Assembly (NCBI RefSeq): GCF_001723355.1 | Contig: NZ_LPWE01000010.1 | Span: 62,001 to 126,000 of the forward strand | DNA from: Methyloceanibacter stevinii | Lineage (GTDB): Bacteria > Pseudomonadota > Alphaproteobacteria > Rhizobiales > Methyloligellaceae | Direction: 5' to 3' | DNA length: 64,000 nucleotides | Part shown: positions 19,082-28,872 of the stretch, piece by piece | Layout: each line of letters starts with the position of its first letter | Numbering within the stretch: the first letter of the stretch is position 1 | The notes under the pieces: generated by a model | Seen by the model: only the letters and a program-made list of their open reading frames with translations | Told to the model about the DNA's origin: nothing | The model's database searches: none | Program-made: the position numbers and the translations under genes

Positions 19082-20626
19082 CTATTGCGCGATGCGCAGT
19101 TCGCTCAAGCCCTGGGCAATATCGGCGAAGATCGCCGCCAGTTGCGAGTTGGACGGCGAGTTGTAGTACATGTCCGGCTTTGACGCGCAGTTCCTCAGCA
19201 GGGTGTGGGTCGAGGAACTGCTCACGCGAAAGCCGATCGTGTAGATCAGAATGCCCTTCGCCTTGATGTTGTTGCAGACCGTCTCCGTCTTTTCATCGAG
19301 CTCGTTCTCCGCGGTCGAGCCGCTGGTGCTGCCCAAATGGCCCTCCGACGGATAGCCAAAGGCGTTGTAGTTGGAACCGTTATGGTTGTAGACGCGGCCC
19401 GGGTCGTTCGATCCGTCCGTCAGTAGCACGATCGCCTTGACGCGCTCCTCTTCGTCGTACGCCTCCGCTTCCGTGAAGGGCGCGCTCGGCGACAGCACGC
19501 GCCAGCCCCAAAGGAGCCCGGCCGGGATGTTCGTGTAGCCGTTCGCCTGCAGCGCATTGATCGCGTCGGTCACATCGCTCTTGCTGTCGCTCAGAGCCGT
19601 GATGGGGCGCGGGGGACAATTTTTGTTCGGTCCGTTGGAATGGTTCTGGATGCTGATTTTGTCATACTTGCCCGTATACCTTTGGCACTTCTCAGGCGTA
19701 CGATTTCTCGACCGTCTCTCACCGCATTTTTGGTCGTCGATGTAGTTGTTGGGGTAGCTGTACCCGTCATCATTGTCCGAGTCCGGCTCGTCCGGCGCAA
19801 AGTAGGGCGCAAAAAGGGAATCGGGGTTTCGGTTTTCGTCACCGGGCGTGGCGTCTGTAAGTTCGTATGCATAACCTGATCGCTCGCGCACGCACCCCTC
19901 CCAGTCCCAGGAAGATTTCTTGCGGCGCAGCTTGTCGAAGAAGTCGAACGGTTTCGTACCGGATCCGAAGTCTTCCTTTGCGACCTGAGACTTGGCGTTT
20001 TTGTCGAGCCAAGTCGCGTTCTTGTTATCAGTGCCGACGTTCACCGCTGCGGCAAACGGCACGAGAGCCACGTCCAGCGTGTCCGACGTGTTGCGATCGC
20101 CAAACATGTCGTTGACCATCTTCTTGGCGGCGTCTTTCATGGCGTTCATCTTGCCGCTGGACCCCATCGAGCCGGTCGTATCCAACACGAGGGCAAGTTC
20201 GATGTTGCGCTGACGCTTCGTGATCGTGTTTTCGATTCCAACGTCGAGGTTGTTCACGTTGGCGAGGCGCAGAAAGGTGGTCGGCACCGAGGCCGTCGCC
20301 TTCACGACGATATCGTCGCCGACAAAGCTCACCTTGAAGTCGCTCTTGATGTCCTTCGACAGAGCCGATGCGTAGTTTGCATCGAAGAACTGCTGCGCCT
20401 TCTCTTCAAGTTCCTCTTCGGTCAAACCAACCCACGAGCCGATTGCAAGAGCTGCGGCGTCGGCCGCGTCCGAAACGGAGCCGCGAACTGTCATGGCCCG
20501 GCCGTAATCGATGGCGACACCGACCATGAGAATGATCGGCACAATGGCCAGACCGAAAACCACCGCCGCATTGCCGCGCTTGTCGCGCGGAAAACGGCGC
20601 GCGCGCGCCGCCGAGAACTTGAACAT
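19082..20626 (-). CDS. TadG-like pilus protein with von Willebrand factor A domain
   Basis: A 514-residue envelope protein. An N-terminal TadE/G-like segment (RGNAAVVFGLAIVPIILMVGVAIDYGRAM) acts as pilin-like membrane anchor. The helical DAADAAALAIG region follows. A vWA domain has the metal-site motif LVLDTTGSMG near residue 147 and LLTDGSNDPG further on. A long acidic, Cys-containing insertion (around DEPDSDNDDGYSY) is inside the vWA fold. Putative role is in Tad pilus or surface attachment. It is divergent from the TadE gene across a 218-base AT-rich spacer that must hold both promoters. Confidence 0.88.
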   Translation of the reverse strand: MFKFSAARARRFPRDKRGNAAVVFGLAIVPIILMVGVAIDYGRAMTVRGSVSDAADAAALAIGSWVGLTEEELEEKAQQFFDANYASALSKDIKSDFKVSFVGDDIVVKATASVPTTFLRLANVNNLDVGIENTITKRQRNIELALVLDTTGSMGSSGKMNAMKDAAKKMVNDMFGDRNTSDTLDVALVPFAAAVNVGTDNKNATWLDKNAKSQVAKEDFGSGTKPFDFFDKLRRKKSSWDWEGCVRERSGYAYELTDATPGDENRNPDSLFAPYFAPDEPDSDNDDGYSYPNNYIDDQKCGERRSRNRTPEKCQRYTGKYDKISIQNHSNGPNKNCPPRPITALSDSKSDVTDAINALQANGYTNIPAGLLWGWRVLSPSAPFTEAEAYDEEERVKAIVLLTDGSNDPGRVYNHNGSNYNAFGYPSEGHLGSTSGSTAENELDEKTETVCNNIKAKGILIYTIGFRVSSSSTHTLLRNCASKPDMYYNSPSNSQLAAIFADIAQGLSELRIAQ

Positions 20627-20844
20627 TTGACACCCCTGTCTGTTTTAGCCGGCAGGGGCATCATTCGACGTGCCCCCTGTCCAGCGGGCGTCATCTAAGC
20701 AGAAACGTCCTTACGGCCCGTCTCTCAATTCGATAAAATTCAAATATACTTATAATTAAGACGGGTTTCTTCTCTGTTTACCTTTGCCGTTAGCAGAATT
20801 TCCCATTTACTCGCCGTTAAACTACAGCCTCTATTCGTTTCAAC

Positions 20845-21417
20845 ATGTTGATCTTCATTAGAGAGGCGGTCGCGGGGTCGCGGCGCATCGAGGCTGGCGC
20901 TCGCTTCCTCCATGACAGCCGGGGTGCCTCTGCCCTGGAGTTCGCCGTGATCGCGGCTCCGCTTTTCTTCCTCATTTTGGCAGTGGTTCAGGTCGGGTAC
21001 GTTTTCTTCGCGAACTTCGCCCTCGACGGCGCGGTTGCGAACGGCGCGCGCCTCATCCGGACGGGTCAGGCACAGATGCAAGGCTTCGACGCGGCGAAGT
21101 TCAAAGACGAGCTGTGCAAGGGTTTTGTCGGGCCCCTATCGTGCGGAAAACTGATGCTCGACGTGCGCAGCTACGACAACTTCGCCTCCGCCGCCGCCGG
21201 ACTAACGCCACCGATGAATTCGGACGGGAAGACAAATCCCAATGTGGCCTTCGATCCGGGCAGTCCCGAGCAAGTAGTCATCGTTCGCGCCTTCTACCCG
21301 CTCGAACTAGGCTCGCTTTTTCCGTCTGCAATGGGGCTCCACGCCCTCGGAAACATGGCAAATGGAGACCGTATGCTGGTGTCCACAGCCGCCTTCCGTA
21401 ACGAACCGTATTTGTAG
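20845..21417 (+). CDS. tadE: TadE-like pseudopilin
   Basis: A 190-residue minor pilin-like protein of the Tad system. The prepilin-type segment [20 protein letters not shown] carries the Glu at position 5 after the processing region, expected to be cleaved by CpaA. The remainder is periplasmic, with two cysteines around LCKGFVGPLSCGK. ATG at 20845 is used. The next gene starts ten bases after the stop. Confidence 0.87.
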   Translation: MLIFIREAVAGSRRIEAGARFLHDSRGASALEFAVIAAPLFFLILAVVQVGYVFFANFALDGAVANGARLIRTGQAQMQGFDAAKFKDELCKGFVGPLSCGKLMLDVRSYDNFASAAAGLTPPMNSDGKTNPNVAFDPGSPEQVVIVRAFYPLELGSLFPSAMGLHALGNMANGDRMLVSTAAFRNEPYL

Positions 21418-21427
21418 GGGCTGCCGC

Positions 21428-22018
21428 GTGACATCGTTCCGACGCATGGGATTGCGCTTCCAGCGGTCTATGAAGCCCCGCACACGCCGCTTCGCTGACG
21501 CACGCAGCGGCGCTTCGGCTTTGGAGTTCGCGTTCGTCGCACCCCTATTGATTGGCCTTTACCTCGGTGCGGTCGAAGTGAACAACGCACTCACGGTCTA
21601 CCGCCGGACACTGCAGGTTGCGACGACGGCCGCCGATCTCACCGCCCAGGTCAAATCCGTAACGAAGAGCGAGATCAACGACATTCAGGCTGCGGCGACG
21701 AGCATCCTCACACCTTACGCGACCAAGCCCCTTAAAATCGTGCTTTCGAGCGTGGTTGCCGACGACAACAACGTGGGAAAAGTCGAGTGGAGTTGCGCCA
21801 ACACCGGCGCGGCGCGTTCCAAGGGCTCGACGTTCAAAGTCCCGAATGGACTGACCGAACCCGACAGCAGCGTGATCGTCGCTGAAGTGACTTACGCGTT
21901 CAAGCCGCTGGTCGGTCTCAGCACCTTCTTCAGCCCCGGCTCGTTTACGATGGGGCAGACTTTCTATGCGCGGCCGAGGCGGAGCCTGACCGTCAAGAAG
22001 ACGGACAATTCCTGCTAG
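21428..22018 (+). CDS. TadE/TadF-like pseudopilin
   Basis: A 196-residue second pseudopilin-like protein, with [20 protein letters not shown] as the prepilin-type hydrophobic segment after a basic leader. The GTG at 21428 follows an AGGGG ribosome-binding site and fits the spacing after tadE; ATG at 21446 is the alternative. The stop overlaps the convergent rimO stop by four bases. Probably works with TadE in pilus assembly. Confidence 0.84.
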   Translation: MTSFRRMGLRFQRSMKPRTRRFADARSGASALEFAFVAPLLIGLYLGAVEVNNALTVYRRTLQVATTAADLTAQVKSVTKSEINDIQAAATSILTPYATKPLKIVLSSVVADDNNVGKVEWSCANTGAARSKGSTFKVPNGLTEPDSSVIVAEVTYAFKPLVGLSTFFSPGSFTMGQTFYARPRRSLTVKKTDNSC

Positions 22019-23388
22019 GCATCGGCTTTCGCGGGCTGGCGCACGGGGCTTGCCCACAGATCGTACTCGCTTGCGTCCGTCACCGTTGCCAATAGCCGGT
22101 CGCCCGGCCGAAGCCCCTCACAATCGTCGATGAAGACGTTTCCGTCGATCTCCGGTGCGTCCCAATGAGACCGTGCGATCGCGCCTTCGGAGTCGACATC
22201 GTCGACGATGACCTCGAGCGTTTCGCCGACACGGGCCCCGAGCACTTCGGCACTGATGGCCTGCTGGTGCGCCATGAGACGGGCATAGCGCTCTTCCTTG
22301 ACCTCTTCGGGGACTTCGCCCGGCAGCGCATTGGCCGGCGCCCCATCGACGTCTTCATATTTGAAGCACCCCACACGCGCGAGACGCGCCTCGCTCAGCC
22401 AGTCGAGCAGTTGGGTGAAGTCTTCCTCCGTCTCGCCCGGAAAGCCCACAATGAACGTCGAACGCACGGCGAGATCGGGGCACTGCGCCCGCCAGCGTGC
22501 GAGACGCTCCAGCGTCTTCTCCTGATGGGCGGGCCGGCGCATCGCTTTCAGAATACGCGGGCTGGCATGCTGAAACGGAATGTCGAGATAGGGAAGGATG
22601 CGTCCCTCGGCCATCAACGGCAGGACCTGGTCCACATGCGGGTACGGATAGACGTAGTGCATGCGGACCCAAACGCCGAGCGAGCCCAAGGCCGCTGCGA
22701 GATCGGCGAAACGCGTTTGCGCTTGCCGGCCACCCCACTCGGTCTCCGCGTATCCGAGATCTACGCCATAGGCGCTCGTGTCCTGCGAGATCACCAGGAG
22801 TTCCTGAACACCGGCGGCGACGAGCCGCTCCGCCTCGCGCATGACGTCCGTGAACGGCCGGCTTTGTAGAGGCCCGCGCAAATGCGGAATGATGCAGAAG
22901 CTGCAGGAATGGTTGCAGCCTTCCGAAATCTTCAAATAGGCGTAGTGGCGCGGCGTGAAGCGAACGCCTTCCGGCGGCACGAGATCCAGGAACGGATCGT
23001 GCGCGCGCGGCACAGCCTTGTGCACCGCCTCGACCACAGCCTCATAGGCCTGCGGTCCCGTTATCGCGAGCACGTCGGGATATTGATCGCGGATACGCCC
23101 GGCCTCGACGCCGAGACAACCCGTGACAATGACGCGGCCATTCTCTGCCAACGCTTCCCCGATGGCCTGGAGCGATTCTTCCTTGGCGCTGTTGAGGAAA
23201 CCGCATGTGTTGACGACGACGGCGTCGGCGCCCTCATAGCTTGGCGACAGCACGTAACCTTCCGCGCGCAGGCGCGTGACGATCCTCTCCGAATCCACAA
23301 GGGCCTTGGGACAGCCAAGGCTCACGAGGCCGATCTTCGGGGCGTGTGCGCCGCTCGGCGCATTTTCGTCGGGTGTGGTTTCAGTCAT
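22015..23388 (-). CDS. rimO: Ribosomal protein S12 methylthiotransferase RimO
   Basis: Radical-SAM enzyme that adds a methylthio group to the conserved aspartate of ribosomal protein S12, about 457 residues. The N-terminal UPF0004 cluster ligands are in [16 protein letters not shown] and TGCLG. The radical SAM motif is [11 protein letters not shown]-terminal TRAM domain covers [13 protein letters not shown] onward. ATG at 23388 (MTETTPDEN) is chosen; one three codons earlier is possible. It is a paralogue of miaB at 50062 in the same window. Confidence 0.95.
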   Translation of the reverse strand: MTETTPDENAPSGAHAPKIGLVSLGCPKALVDSERIVTRLRAEGYVLSPSYEGADAVVVNTCGFLNSAKEESLQAIGEALAENGRVIVTGCLGVEAGRIRDQYPDVLAITGPQAYEAVVEAVHKAVPRAHDPFLDLVPPEGVRFTPRHYAYLKISEGCNHSCSFCIIPHLRGPLQSRPFTDVMREAERLVAAGVQELLVISQDTSAYGVDLGYAETEWGGRQAQTRFADLAAALGSLGVWVRMHYVYPYPHVDQVLPLMAEGRILPYLDIPFQHASPRILKAMRRPAHQEKTLERLARWRAQCPDLAVRSTFIVGFPGETEEDFTQLLDWLSEARLARVGCFKYEDVDGAPANALPGEVPEEVKEERYARLMAHQQAISAEVLGARVGETLEVIVDDVDSEGAIARSHWDAPEIDGNVFIDDCEGLRPGDRLLATVTDASEYDLWASPVRQPAKADA

Positions 23389-23552
23389 CGGTCGCACTTA
23401 TAGGCTTGCCGGTGCCCGAGGCAATAGGGCGTGAGGGGCAAGGCCGCGGCGTCGGCAAGGCCGTTGCATGATACGCCGTTTGGCGTTTATCTCCCGGTGG
23501 CTGAGGGCCACCGGCACGGGGGGACTCTTCAGCTTGCGAAAGGGGCTTGCTC

Positions 23553-24146
23553 ATGCGTCTGCGTCCGATGTTTTTGGCCTTCTTGACCGGGGTCCTGGTT
23601 TGCGGCGTGCCGCTCGGCGCGGCCTCGGCCCAAACCACATCAGCGAAGAAGACCCCTCCGGCCCAGAGCGATCCCAACAAGCCTGCGACACGAGTCGCCG
23701 GAAGCTACGGCAACTGGACACTTCTGTGCGGCAAGGAGGGGGATCCGAAGACCGCCGAGGAGCGATGCTCGCTCGTCCTGCCGCTCATCGAGAAGAAGAC
23801 CCAGAAGCTGATCTTCCGGGTGATCCTGGTCTACGGCCCCAAGGGACGGCTGGTCCTTCGCGTGGACGGGCCGACAGGCGTTGCGCTCCAGCGCGGCGTG
23901 CAGCTCGCGACGGATTCGGAGAAGGTCTACACAATGCCGTACCAAACTTGCCTCCCCATGGGCTGCAAGGCGCTCTATCTCGTGCCCGACGAGATGAAGC
24001 AGGATCTGCTGAAGTCGAAAAAGGGAACGATCGTCGTCTACGCGCTGAACGGCAAACAGATCCAGACGGTCGCCGAGTTCGATGGGCTCGCGTTGGGGCT
24101 TGAGGCCCTCGACAAGAAACGCACCGCAATCGTGAACAACAACTAG
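23553..24146 (+). CDS. IalB-like invasion-associated exported protein
   Basis: A 197-residue secreted protein of the IalB family (PF06776), first described in Bartonella. A signal peptide ends near GAASAQ. The family core is GSYGNWTLLCGK and RCSLVLPLIEKKTQKLIF, with the paired cysteines TCLPMGCKALY. ATG at 23553 follows AAAGGGG. In free-living alphaproteobacteria the family is common and its role is not established, so no virulence role should be assumed. Confidence 0.88.
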   Translation: MRLRPMFLAFLTGVLVCGVPLGAASAQTTSAKKTPPAQSDPNKPATRVAGSYGNWTLLCGKEGDPKTAEERCSLVLPLIEKKTQKLIFRVILVYGPKGRLVLRVDGPTGVALQRGVQLATDSEKVYTMPYQTCLPMGCKALYLVPDEMKQDLLKSKKGTIVVYALNGKQIQTVAEFDGLALGLEALDKKRTAIVNNN

Positions 24147-24168
24147 CGCCGCCAAGACCGGTCGGCGC
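24146..24168. terminator. Short hairpin between convergent ialB-like and asmA-like genes
   Basis: GCGCCG/CGGCGC inverted repeat with an 11-base loop, in the 27 bases separating two convergent genes. No T-run; weak evidence. Confidence 0.3.
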
Positions 24169-24173
24169 GAAAC

Positions 24174-26503
24174 CTAACGCAGCGATTCCATGCGCAGCGG
24201 CGCGGAGCCGTCACCATCTGCGGGCGCCACCGAGAAGGACGGCGCCAGCGCGCTCGGCTGCGCTTCCTGACCCGCGGCGGGACCGCCGCTCGTGATCTGC
24301 GTACGGCGGCGAGCGCCACGCTTCTCACGAAGAACCACACCGGGAATGACGATCTCCGTGGCGGCTTCACCGCTTCCGGCCACAAGCGGGTTACGCGCAA
24401 TGCCGATCCGGGGATTCGTCAGGGGGCCGGCAATCCGAAGCGGCGGCAGATGTTCGGCCGTCGAGGCTACGCCGCCGCCTTGCGTCTTCTCGACCGGCCC
24501 CGGATTCACCACAAGATCGAGACTGTCGCGCGGTAGGTTCACGACGCCGTCGGCATTGATGTTCGCCGACGGGCTCCGCAGTCTGAGGTTCCGGGTCGAC
24601 GCCAAACCGTGATTGATGTCGAAGCTGCCCGCAAGCAGGCTGAAAGGCATTGTGGCCCCGGGATCCTGGTGCAGGTCGAGCTTCCCGGACTCAAGTCCGC
24701 TGACGAGCTTGGACGCCGCCATCCCGTCGACCGCGCCGTCAGCGATCGCGAAGGCGCCGTTGCCCATGAGCGACAACGCCATTTCCTGCCAGTCCCCGCC
24801 GATACCCGAGACGTTGAGCGTCAGCTTGCCTTGGCCGCCGATCCGCTCTGTTCCGAACGCATCCTTCAGCAGCGAGCGGGTGTCGACATCCTCGAGACGA
24901 AGATCACCGGCGAAGCTCGGATCGGAATCGTTCAAGGCGGCTGTCAGCGTTCCACGCCCGCTGCCGCCATAGAATGTCATGTGCCAGAGCGTGGCCGCGA
25001 GCGTGCCGTTCGCGAAGTCGAGGCTCACCGCGCTCGGTCCGATCTGCACGCCGTCGAGCCGCGCCCTTCGGATATCCAGGTCGACGTCGGCGTCGAAGAG
25101 CGGTTCGTTGGACCGGGGGACGGAAGCCGTCGCCAGCACCTGGTCGATGGCCTCCTGCGGCATCGAGATCGTGAGGCTGGGCTGCGAGACGCCCGGTCCC
25201 GGCTTGAGAAGACGGGGAACCCCCGACGCGGCGTCGGGGTTCGGCGGTGGCGCGATGTCCTGCTCGACATGCGTGGCGGGGCCCGCGTTTGCGTTCGCCG
25301 GGCTTGGAGCCGCGAATGCCAACGGCGTCGCAGCTTGGATCGCGGGCAGCGAACCCTGGCCCGTCATCGCCAGAACCGGGCCGAGATTGAGTTCGTCGAC
25401 GATGAACGATCCCTCGATGCGCGGCCGGGTGGCGGTCAGCGCGATCTTCGCGCTTCCCTGGCCGCGTGCATTTTCCTGCACAAAACGTATGTCGCTAAGG
25501 TCCACCTGCTCGCCGGTCCAGGCAACCGTGCTCTGCATCTCTCCTTCGCCCGTCACCGGGACGGCGCCGGAGACACCTTTCAGCCAGGCGAGGAATTGGC
25601 GGACAGAGCGGGTCTTGGCGGAGAGGGTGCCCTCGCCGGACAGGCGTGGAACCATCGCAATGTCGCCCTCGTAGCGCGCGGACACGGTATCCGCCTCGAT
25701 GGCCAGTTGCAGCTGCGCGGCGCCTTGGTCTGCAATGGCGGCCGGGGACGCGAGTTTGAAGTCGAAGCCGACGGCCTTGCCCTTCCAGTTGAGGTGCCCG
25801 CGCCCGGCCATCGGCGAGGTGAGAGCCGGCATGGTCAGCGCGGCGTTGACGCGCTCGAAGCGATGCGGTTTGGCGCGGCGGGCGCTGTGAACGAGGACCG
25901 TGCCGTCGCGGATCTCCAGATCTTCTATGGCGAACTCTTGCGAAGCAGCAGCGCCATCCGCCTGCCCGACGGCCGACAGGACCGACGAGGCGTCGTCCGA
26001 GCCGCCACCCACATGCAGGGAAAGCACCGGCCGGTCGAGCACGACGCGCTCGATCGAGTCGGGGGCCCCAAAGAAATCAAGAAACCGAGATCGATTTCGA
26101 GTTTCGGGATCGCCAGCGCCGCGGCGTCCGGCTGCGCATTCGGCGCACTGATGACGGCATCGGTGATCTCGATATGGGGAGTCGGCAAGAAGGAAAGCCG
26201 CGTGCCGCCGTTGATGGCGAGGTCGCGCCCGGTATGCGCTTTGAGCCAAGAGACGGCCCGCGTTTCGACCCAGCCGGTCGGGGCCAATAGGTTGGCGCCG
26301 GCGAGAGCCACGGCACACACGGCGGCTACGCCGCCGAAAATCTTCAGTCCAAGGCCCCAAACGCGGCGCCGGGGTGCCTGCGGAGGGACCGCGCCTTCCA
26401 ACTCGACGCCGCGAAGCCGCACAGATGCGGGCTGCAGCGATCGCGAAACAGGCACGAGTGCGCGCGAACGCTGTCGCGTCTTGTCAGATGTGTGGCGCTG
26501 CAT
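24174..26503 (-). CDS. AsmA-family envelope protein, frameshifted once
   Basis: A roughly 776-residue inner-membrane-anchored periplasmic protein of the AsmA family, which takes part in outer-membrane lipid homeostasis. A cytoplasmic leader precedes one helix (GLKIFGGVAAVCAVALAGANLL). The AsmA N-terminal motif follows (GRDLAINGGTRLSFLPTPHIEITDAV). The C-terminal AsmA repeat region includes FDINHGLASTRNLRLRSP. The frame changes near 26070 in a GGGGCCCC run; one restored base joins LGFLISLG to APDSIERVVLDRP. The tail is Arg/Ala-rich. It starts 117 bases after the DUF1513 gene. Confidence 0.85.
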
Positions 26504-26620
26504 TGATCCCCCGGACGAACTGTCCGAATTAGCCCGACAAATGCGGTGAGAATTGGAACGAAACGCAAGAGCGAGCGCTTCGTCCACGGACAAACTGCCC
26601 GGTACGCTTGATTGCGCCGA

Positions 26621-27718
26621 TCAGCGCACGAGAATTGCGTGGTTGTCCCAGTGAAAACGCGTGGAATGGCGCGGGCCAAGGCCATCCGCGCTCCCCGACA
26701 GGAGCCAGCCCTCGCCGCTGGTGAGCAAGAATGTCGCACCCTTGTGGGTGGGCGCCAGTCCGCAGCCGTCGCGCAGACTGCACGATCCGAGAAAGCGCCG
26801 TGCTTTCGGGTCCCAATAGGTCACGACCCCACCCTTAGGCGCGGACGCCGCCACAACCGAACCATCCGAGTCGGCCGTCACCGACCCGATGTAGTTCTTC
26901 AGGGTGAGTTGAGTCTCTTCCGGCGCCGGGATGACGGTCAGCGTTTCGCCGCGCCGGTGGAAGCCCATCAGGGGCGGCAGGTCGTCGGCGTCGCCGCGAT
27001 ACTGGCAACCGAACGCCACAATGTCGTTGCCCGCGACCGTCAGGTGGCGAATGGACAGCCGGCGCAACTCATCGGGGTGACCGTGCCGCTCCAAGAGGTC
27101 TCCCGTCTCAAGGTCCACATAGGCGAGCGACGGTTCCATGTCGGCGAGGTTGAGTTCCTCGCGCCTGCGGTCCGGATGGGTCTGAATGCCGCCATTGGCC
27201 ACGACCAGCGTGCGTTTGTCGGAAAGCAGCGCCAGGTCGTGTGGACCGATACCGTGGCTCGGGATCTCTCCGATCTGGCGGTAGCCGGCTGCCGCATCGC
27301 GAACGCCGATCACGCCGCGCCCGCCGACGTAATCGTTTTCGGTGGTGTAGAGCAGCCTGCCGTCGGCGGAAAACACACCGTGCCCATAGAAGTGCCGGCC
27401 GGGACGTGCCGAGAACCAAACCGGCTTACGCGCATCCATAGGCACGGCAACGCCGAAACGGCCGGGACGACGCGCGAAGGCCACCCATTCCGAACCGCCC
27501 GGACGCAGCGCGACATCGTGGCCGCGGGCCGGCAGCAGGACTTCGCGAATGTCGCCGCGTTCGAGGTCGAACAACGCCGCAGAATAGTTGCCTTGATCGT
27601 CCTTGCGCGCGGCGGCGAAGCGCTCCGGCAACGACGCGGCGGCAAGTGGGCCGGGAACGGTCAACGCCAGTGAGGATCCGGCCAGCGCCGTGAGAAACGT
27701 GCGGCGGTTGAGTGTCAT
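26621..27718 (-). CDS. DUF1513 periplasmic protein (imelysin-cluster member)
   Basis: A 365-residue exported protein with a Tat-like signal (NRRTFLTALAGSSLAL). The body reads as a beta-propeller-like family, DUF1513/COG3490, with repeated strands such as GHDVALRPGGSEWVAFARRPG and GIGPHDLALLSDKRTLVVANGG. The family is nearly always found with imelysin and di-heme oxidoreductase genes. It starts two bases after the imelysin gene and is last in the riboswitch-controlled operon. Its biochemical role is unknown. Confidence 0.88.
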   Translation of the reverse strand: MTLNRRTFLTALAGSSLALTVPGPLAAASLPERFAAARKDDQGNYSAALFDLERGDIREVLLPARGHDVALRPGGSEWVAFARRPGRFGVAVPMDARKPVWFSARPGRHFYGHGVFSADGRLLYTTENDYVGGRGVIGVRDAAAGYRQIGEIPSHGIGPHDLALLSDKRTLVVANGGIQTHPDRRREELNLADMEPSLAYVDLETGDLLERHGHPDELRRLSIRHLTVAGNDIVAFGCQYRGDADDLPPLMGFHRRGETLTVIPAPEETQLTLKNYIGSVTADSDGSVVAASAPKGGVVTYWDPKARRFLGSCSLRDGCGLAPTHKGATFLLTSGEGWLLSGSADGLGPRHSTRFHWDNHAILVR

Positions 27719-27720
27719 GG

Positions 27721-28824
27721 CTAGTCTCCGTCACCTGCGTTGAAGCCGAAGCTGAGCCCCGCGCCCTCGGCAATCAATCCGGATGCGGTCGTGTTCGCGC
27801 TCTTCAAGCCGACACGCAGAGCCTCGAGCTTGCCGCGCTGTTCGGGGTCGGTGACCGCCTCGGCCACCGGCTCGGTTTCGGCGCCAAGAACGTCGATACT
27901 GTGCTTGAGGTCGAACACGATCGAGTCTTCGACGCCCGGCGACTGGTCGGCAACGATCGCCGCGAAGCCCCCATCGACGAACAGGGCCTGCACGGACTGA
28001 AGATTGACGGTCATGTTCGGAAAGGTCTGACCGCTCCGCCAGAATGCCGCGAGGCGCGGGCGGGCGCGCTCGGCGGACTCGCCCAGCACCCGGCCGAGCT
28101 TTTGGTCGCGCACGCGTTCGACGCCGCTGCTGAAGGCCTTGAAGAGTTCAAGCGTGACGTCTTTCGGCGCGCGGTAGAGCACGCCGTCGGGCTCGGGCTC
28201 CAGGAAGCTCTTGGTGAAGGGCGCATCGGGCGCCCACGCTTCGACAAGGTCCTTGGAGAGTTGCGCAATATTGTCAGTCACCGCCGCGGCGAAGCGGCAG
28301 CGAAACACCGCATCGTCACCGGGGCTCGCAAGTGCGTCGGATCCTTTGCCGTAAAGAAGGATTTCGAGGGCCGGCAAGCCCTGCAGCGCGACACTCTTCT
28401 TGGCAAGCGTCTCCACGCTCGTGACACTCTCGTCCTTGGCCAAGAGGACCCGCTGGACCTGCCGGTAGCCGAGGCCCTTCCGGTCCGGCCAGAAGAACAG
28501 CCTCTCGTAGCGATGCTCGTGATTGACCGGTCCGAACTGAAAGATCTCGACCGCGCTCCAGCCGTCGACGGCCTTAGCGAAGGCCGCACGGGCATCCGCG
28601 AGCGTCTTTTCGGAGGGATCTTTGCAAAGCACGGCGGTCGTGGCCGCCAAGGTCGCGGCATCGTTCGCGAATGCATCGTAGCCTGGCCGGATGACTTTCG
28701 TCAGCGCCGCCTCGGCAACGGCGGCATGATCCGCCTCTGCCTGCGCCGCGGGCCCGGCCGAACCGAGAGCAAGAGCCACAATCCCGAGGGACAGGGCCGA
28801 ATGGAGGAAACGGGTCATTGGCAT
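27721..28824 (-). CDS. Imelysin-family periplasmic protein (COG3489 type)
   Basis: A 367-residue exported helical protein of the imelysin/peptidase M75 family. The signal peptide ends near GPAAQAEA. The domain shows FGPVNHEHRYERLFFWPD and LPALEILLYGKG, the latter at the position of the family GxHxxE motif, here with Pro in place of the His. Family members are linked to iron or other metal handling and probably are not peptidases. The gene lies between the di-heme oxidoreductase and DUF1513 genes in one operon. Confidence 0.88.
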   Translation of the reverse strand: MPMTRFLHSALSLGIVALALGSAGPAAQAEADHAAVAEAALTKVIRPGYDAFANDAATLAATTAVLCKDPSEKTLADARAAFAKAVDGWSAVEIFQFGPVNHEHRYERLFFWPDRKGLGYRQVQRVLLAKDESVTSVETLAKKSVALQGLPALEILLYGKGSDALASPGDDAVFRCRFAAAVTDNIAQLSKDLVEAWAPDAPFTKSFLEPEPDGVLYRAPKDVTLELFKAFSSGVERVRDQKLGRVLGESAERARPRLAAFWRSGQTFPNMTVNLQSVQALFVDGGFAAIVADQSPGVEDSIVFDLKHSIDVLGAETEPVAEAVTDPEQRGKLEALRVGLKSANTTASGLIAEGAGLSFGFNAGDGD

Positions 28825-28872
28825 AGGTCTAACATCTGATTTCCAGCTTGGCGTGGGGCCGGGTTGTCGCGA

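Noticed and set aside
24609-26549. A 646-codon + strand open frame.
   Set aside because: It is antisense to the AsmA gene, lacks recognisable motifs and reflects the scarcity of stop codons in GC-rich DNA.
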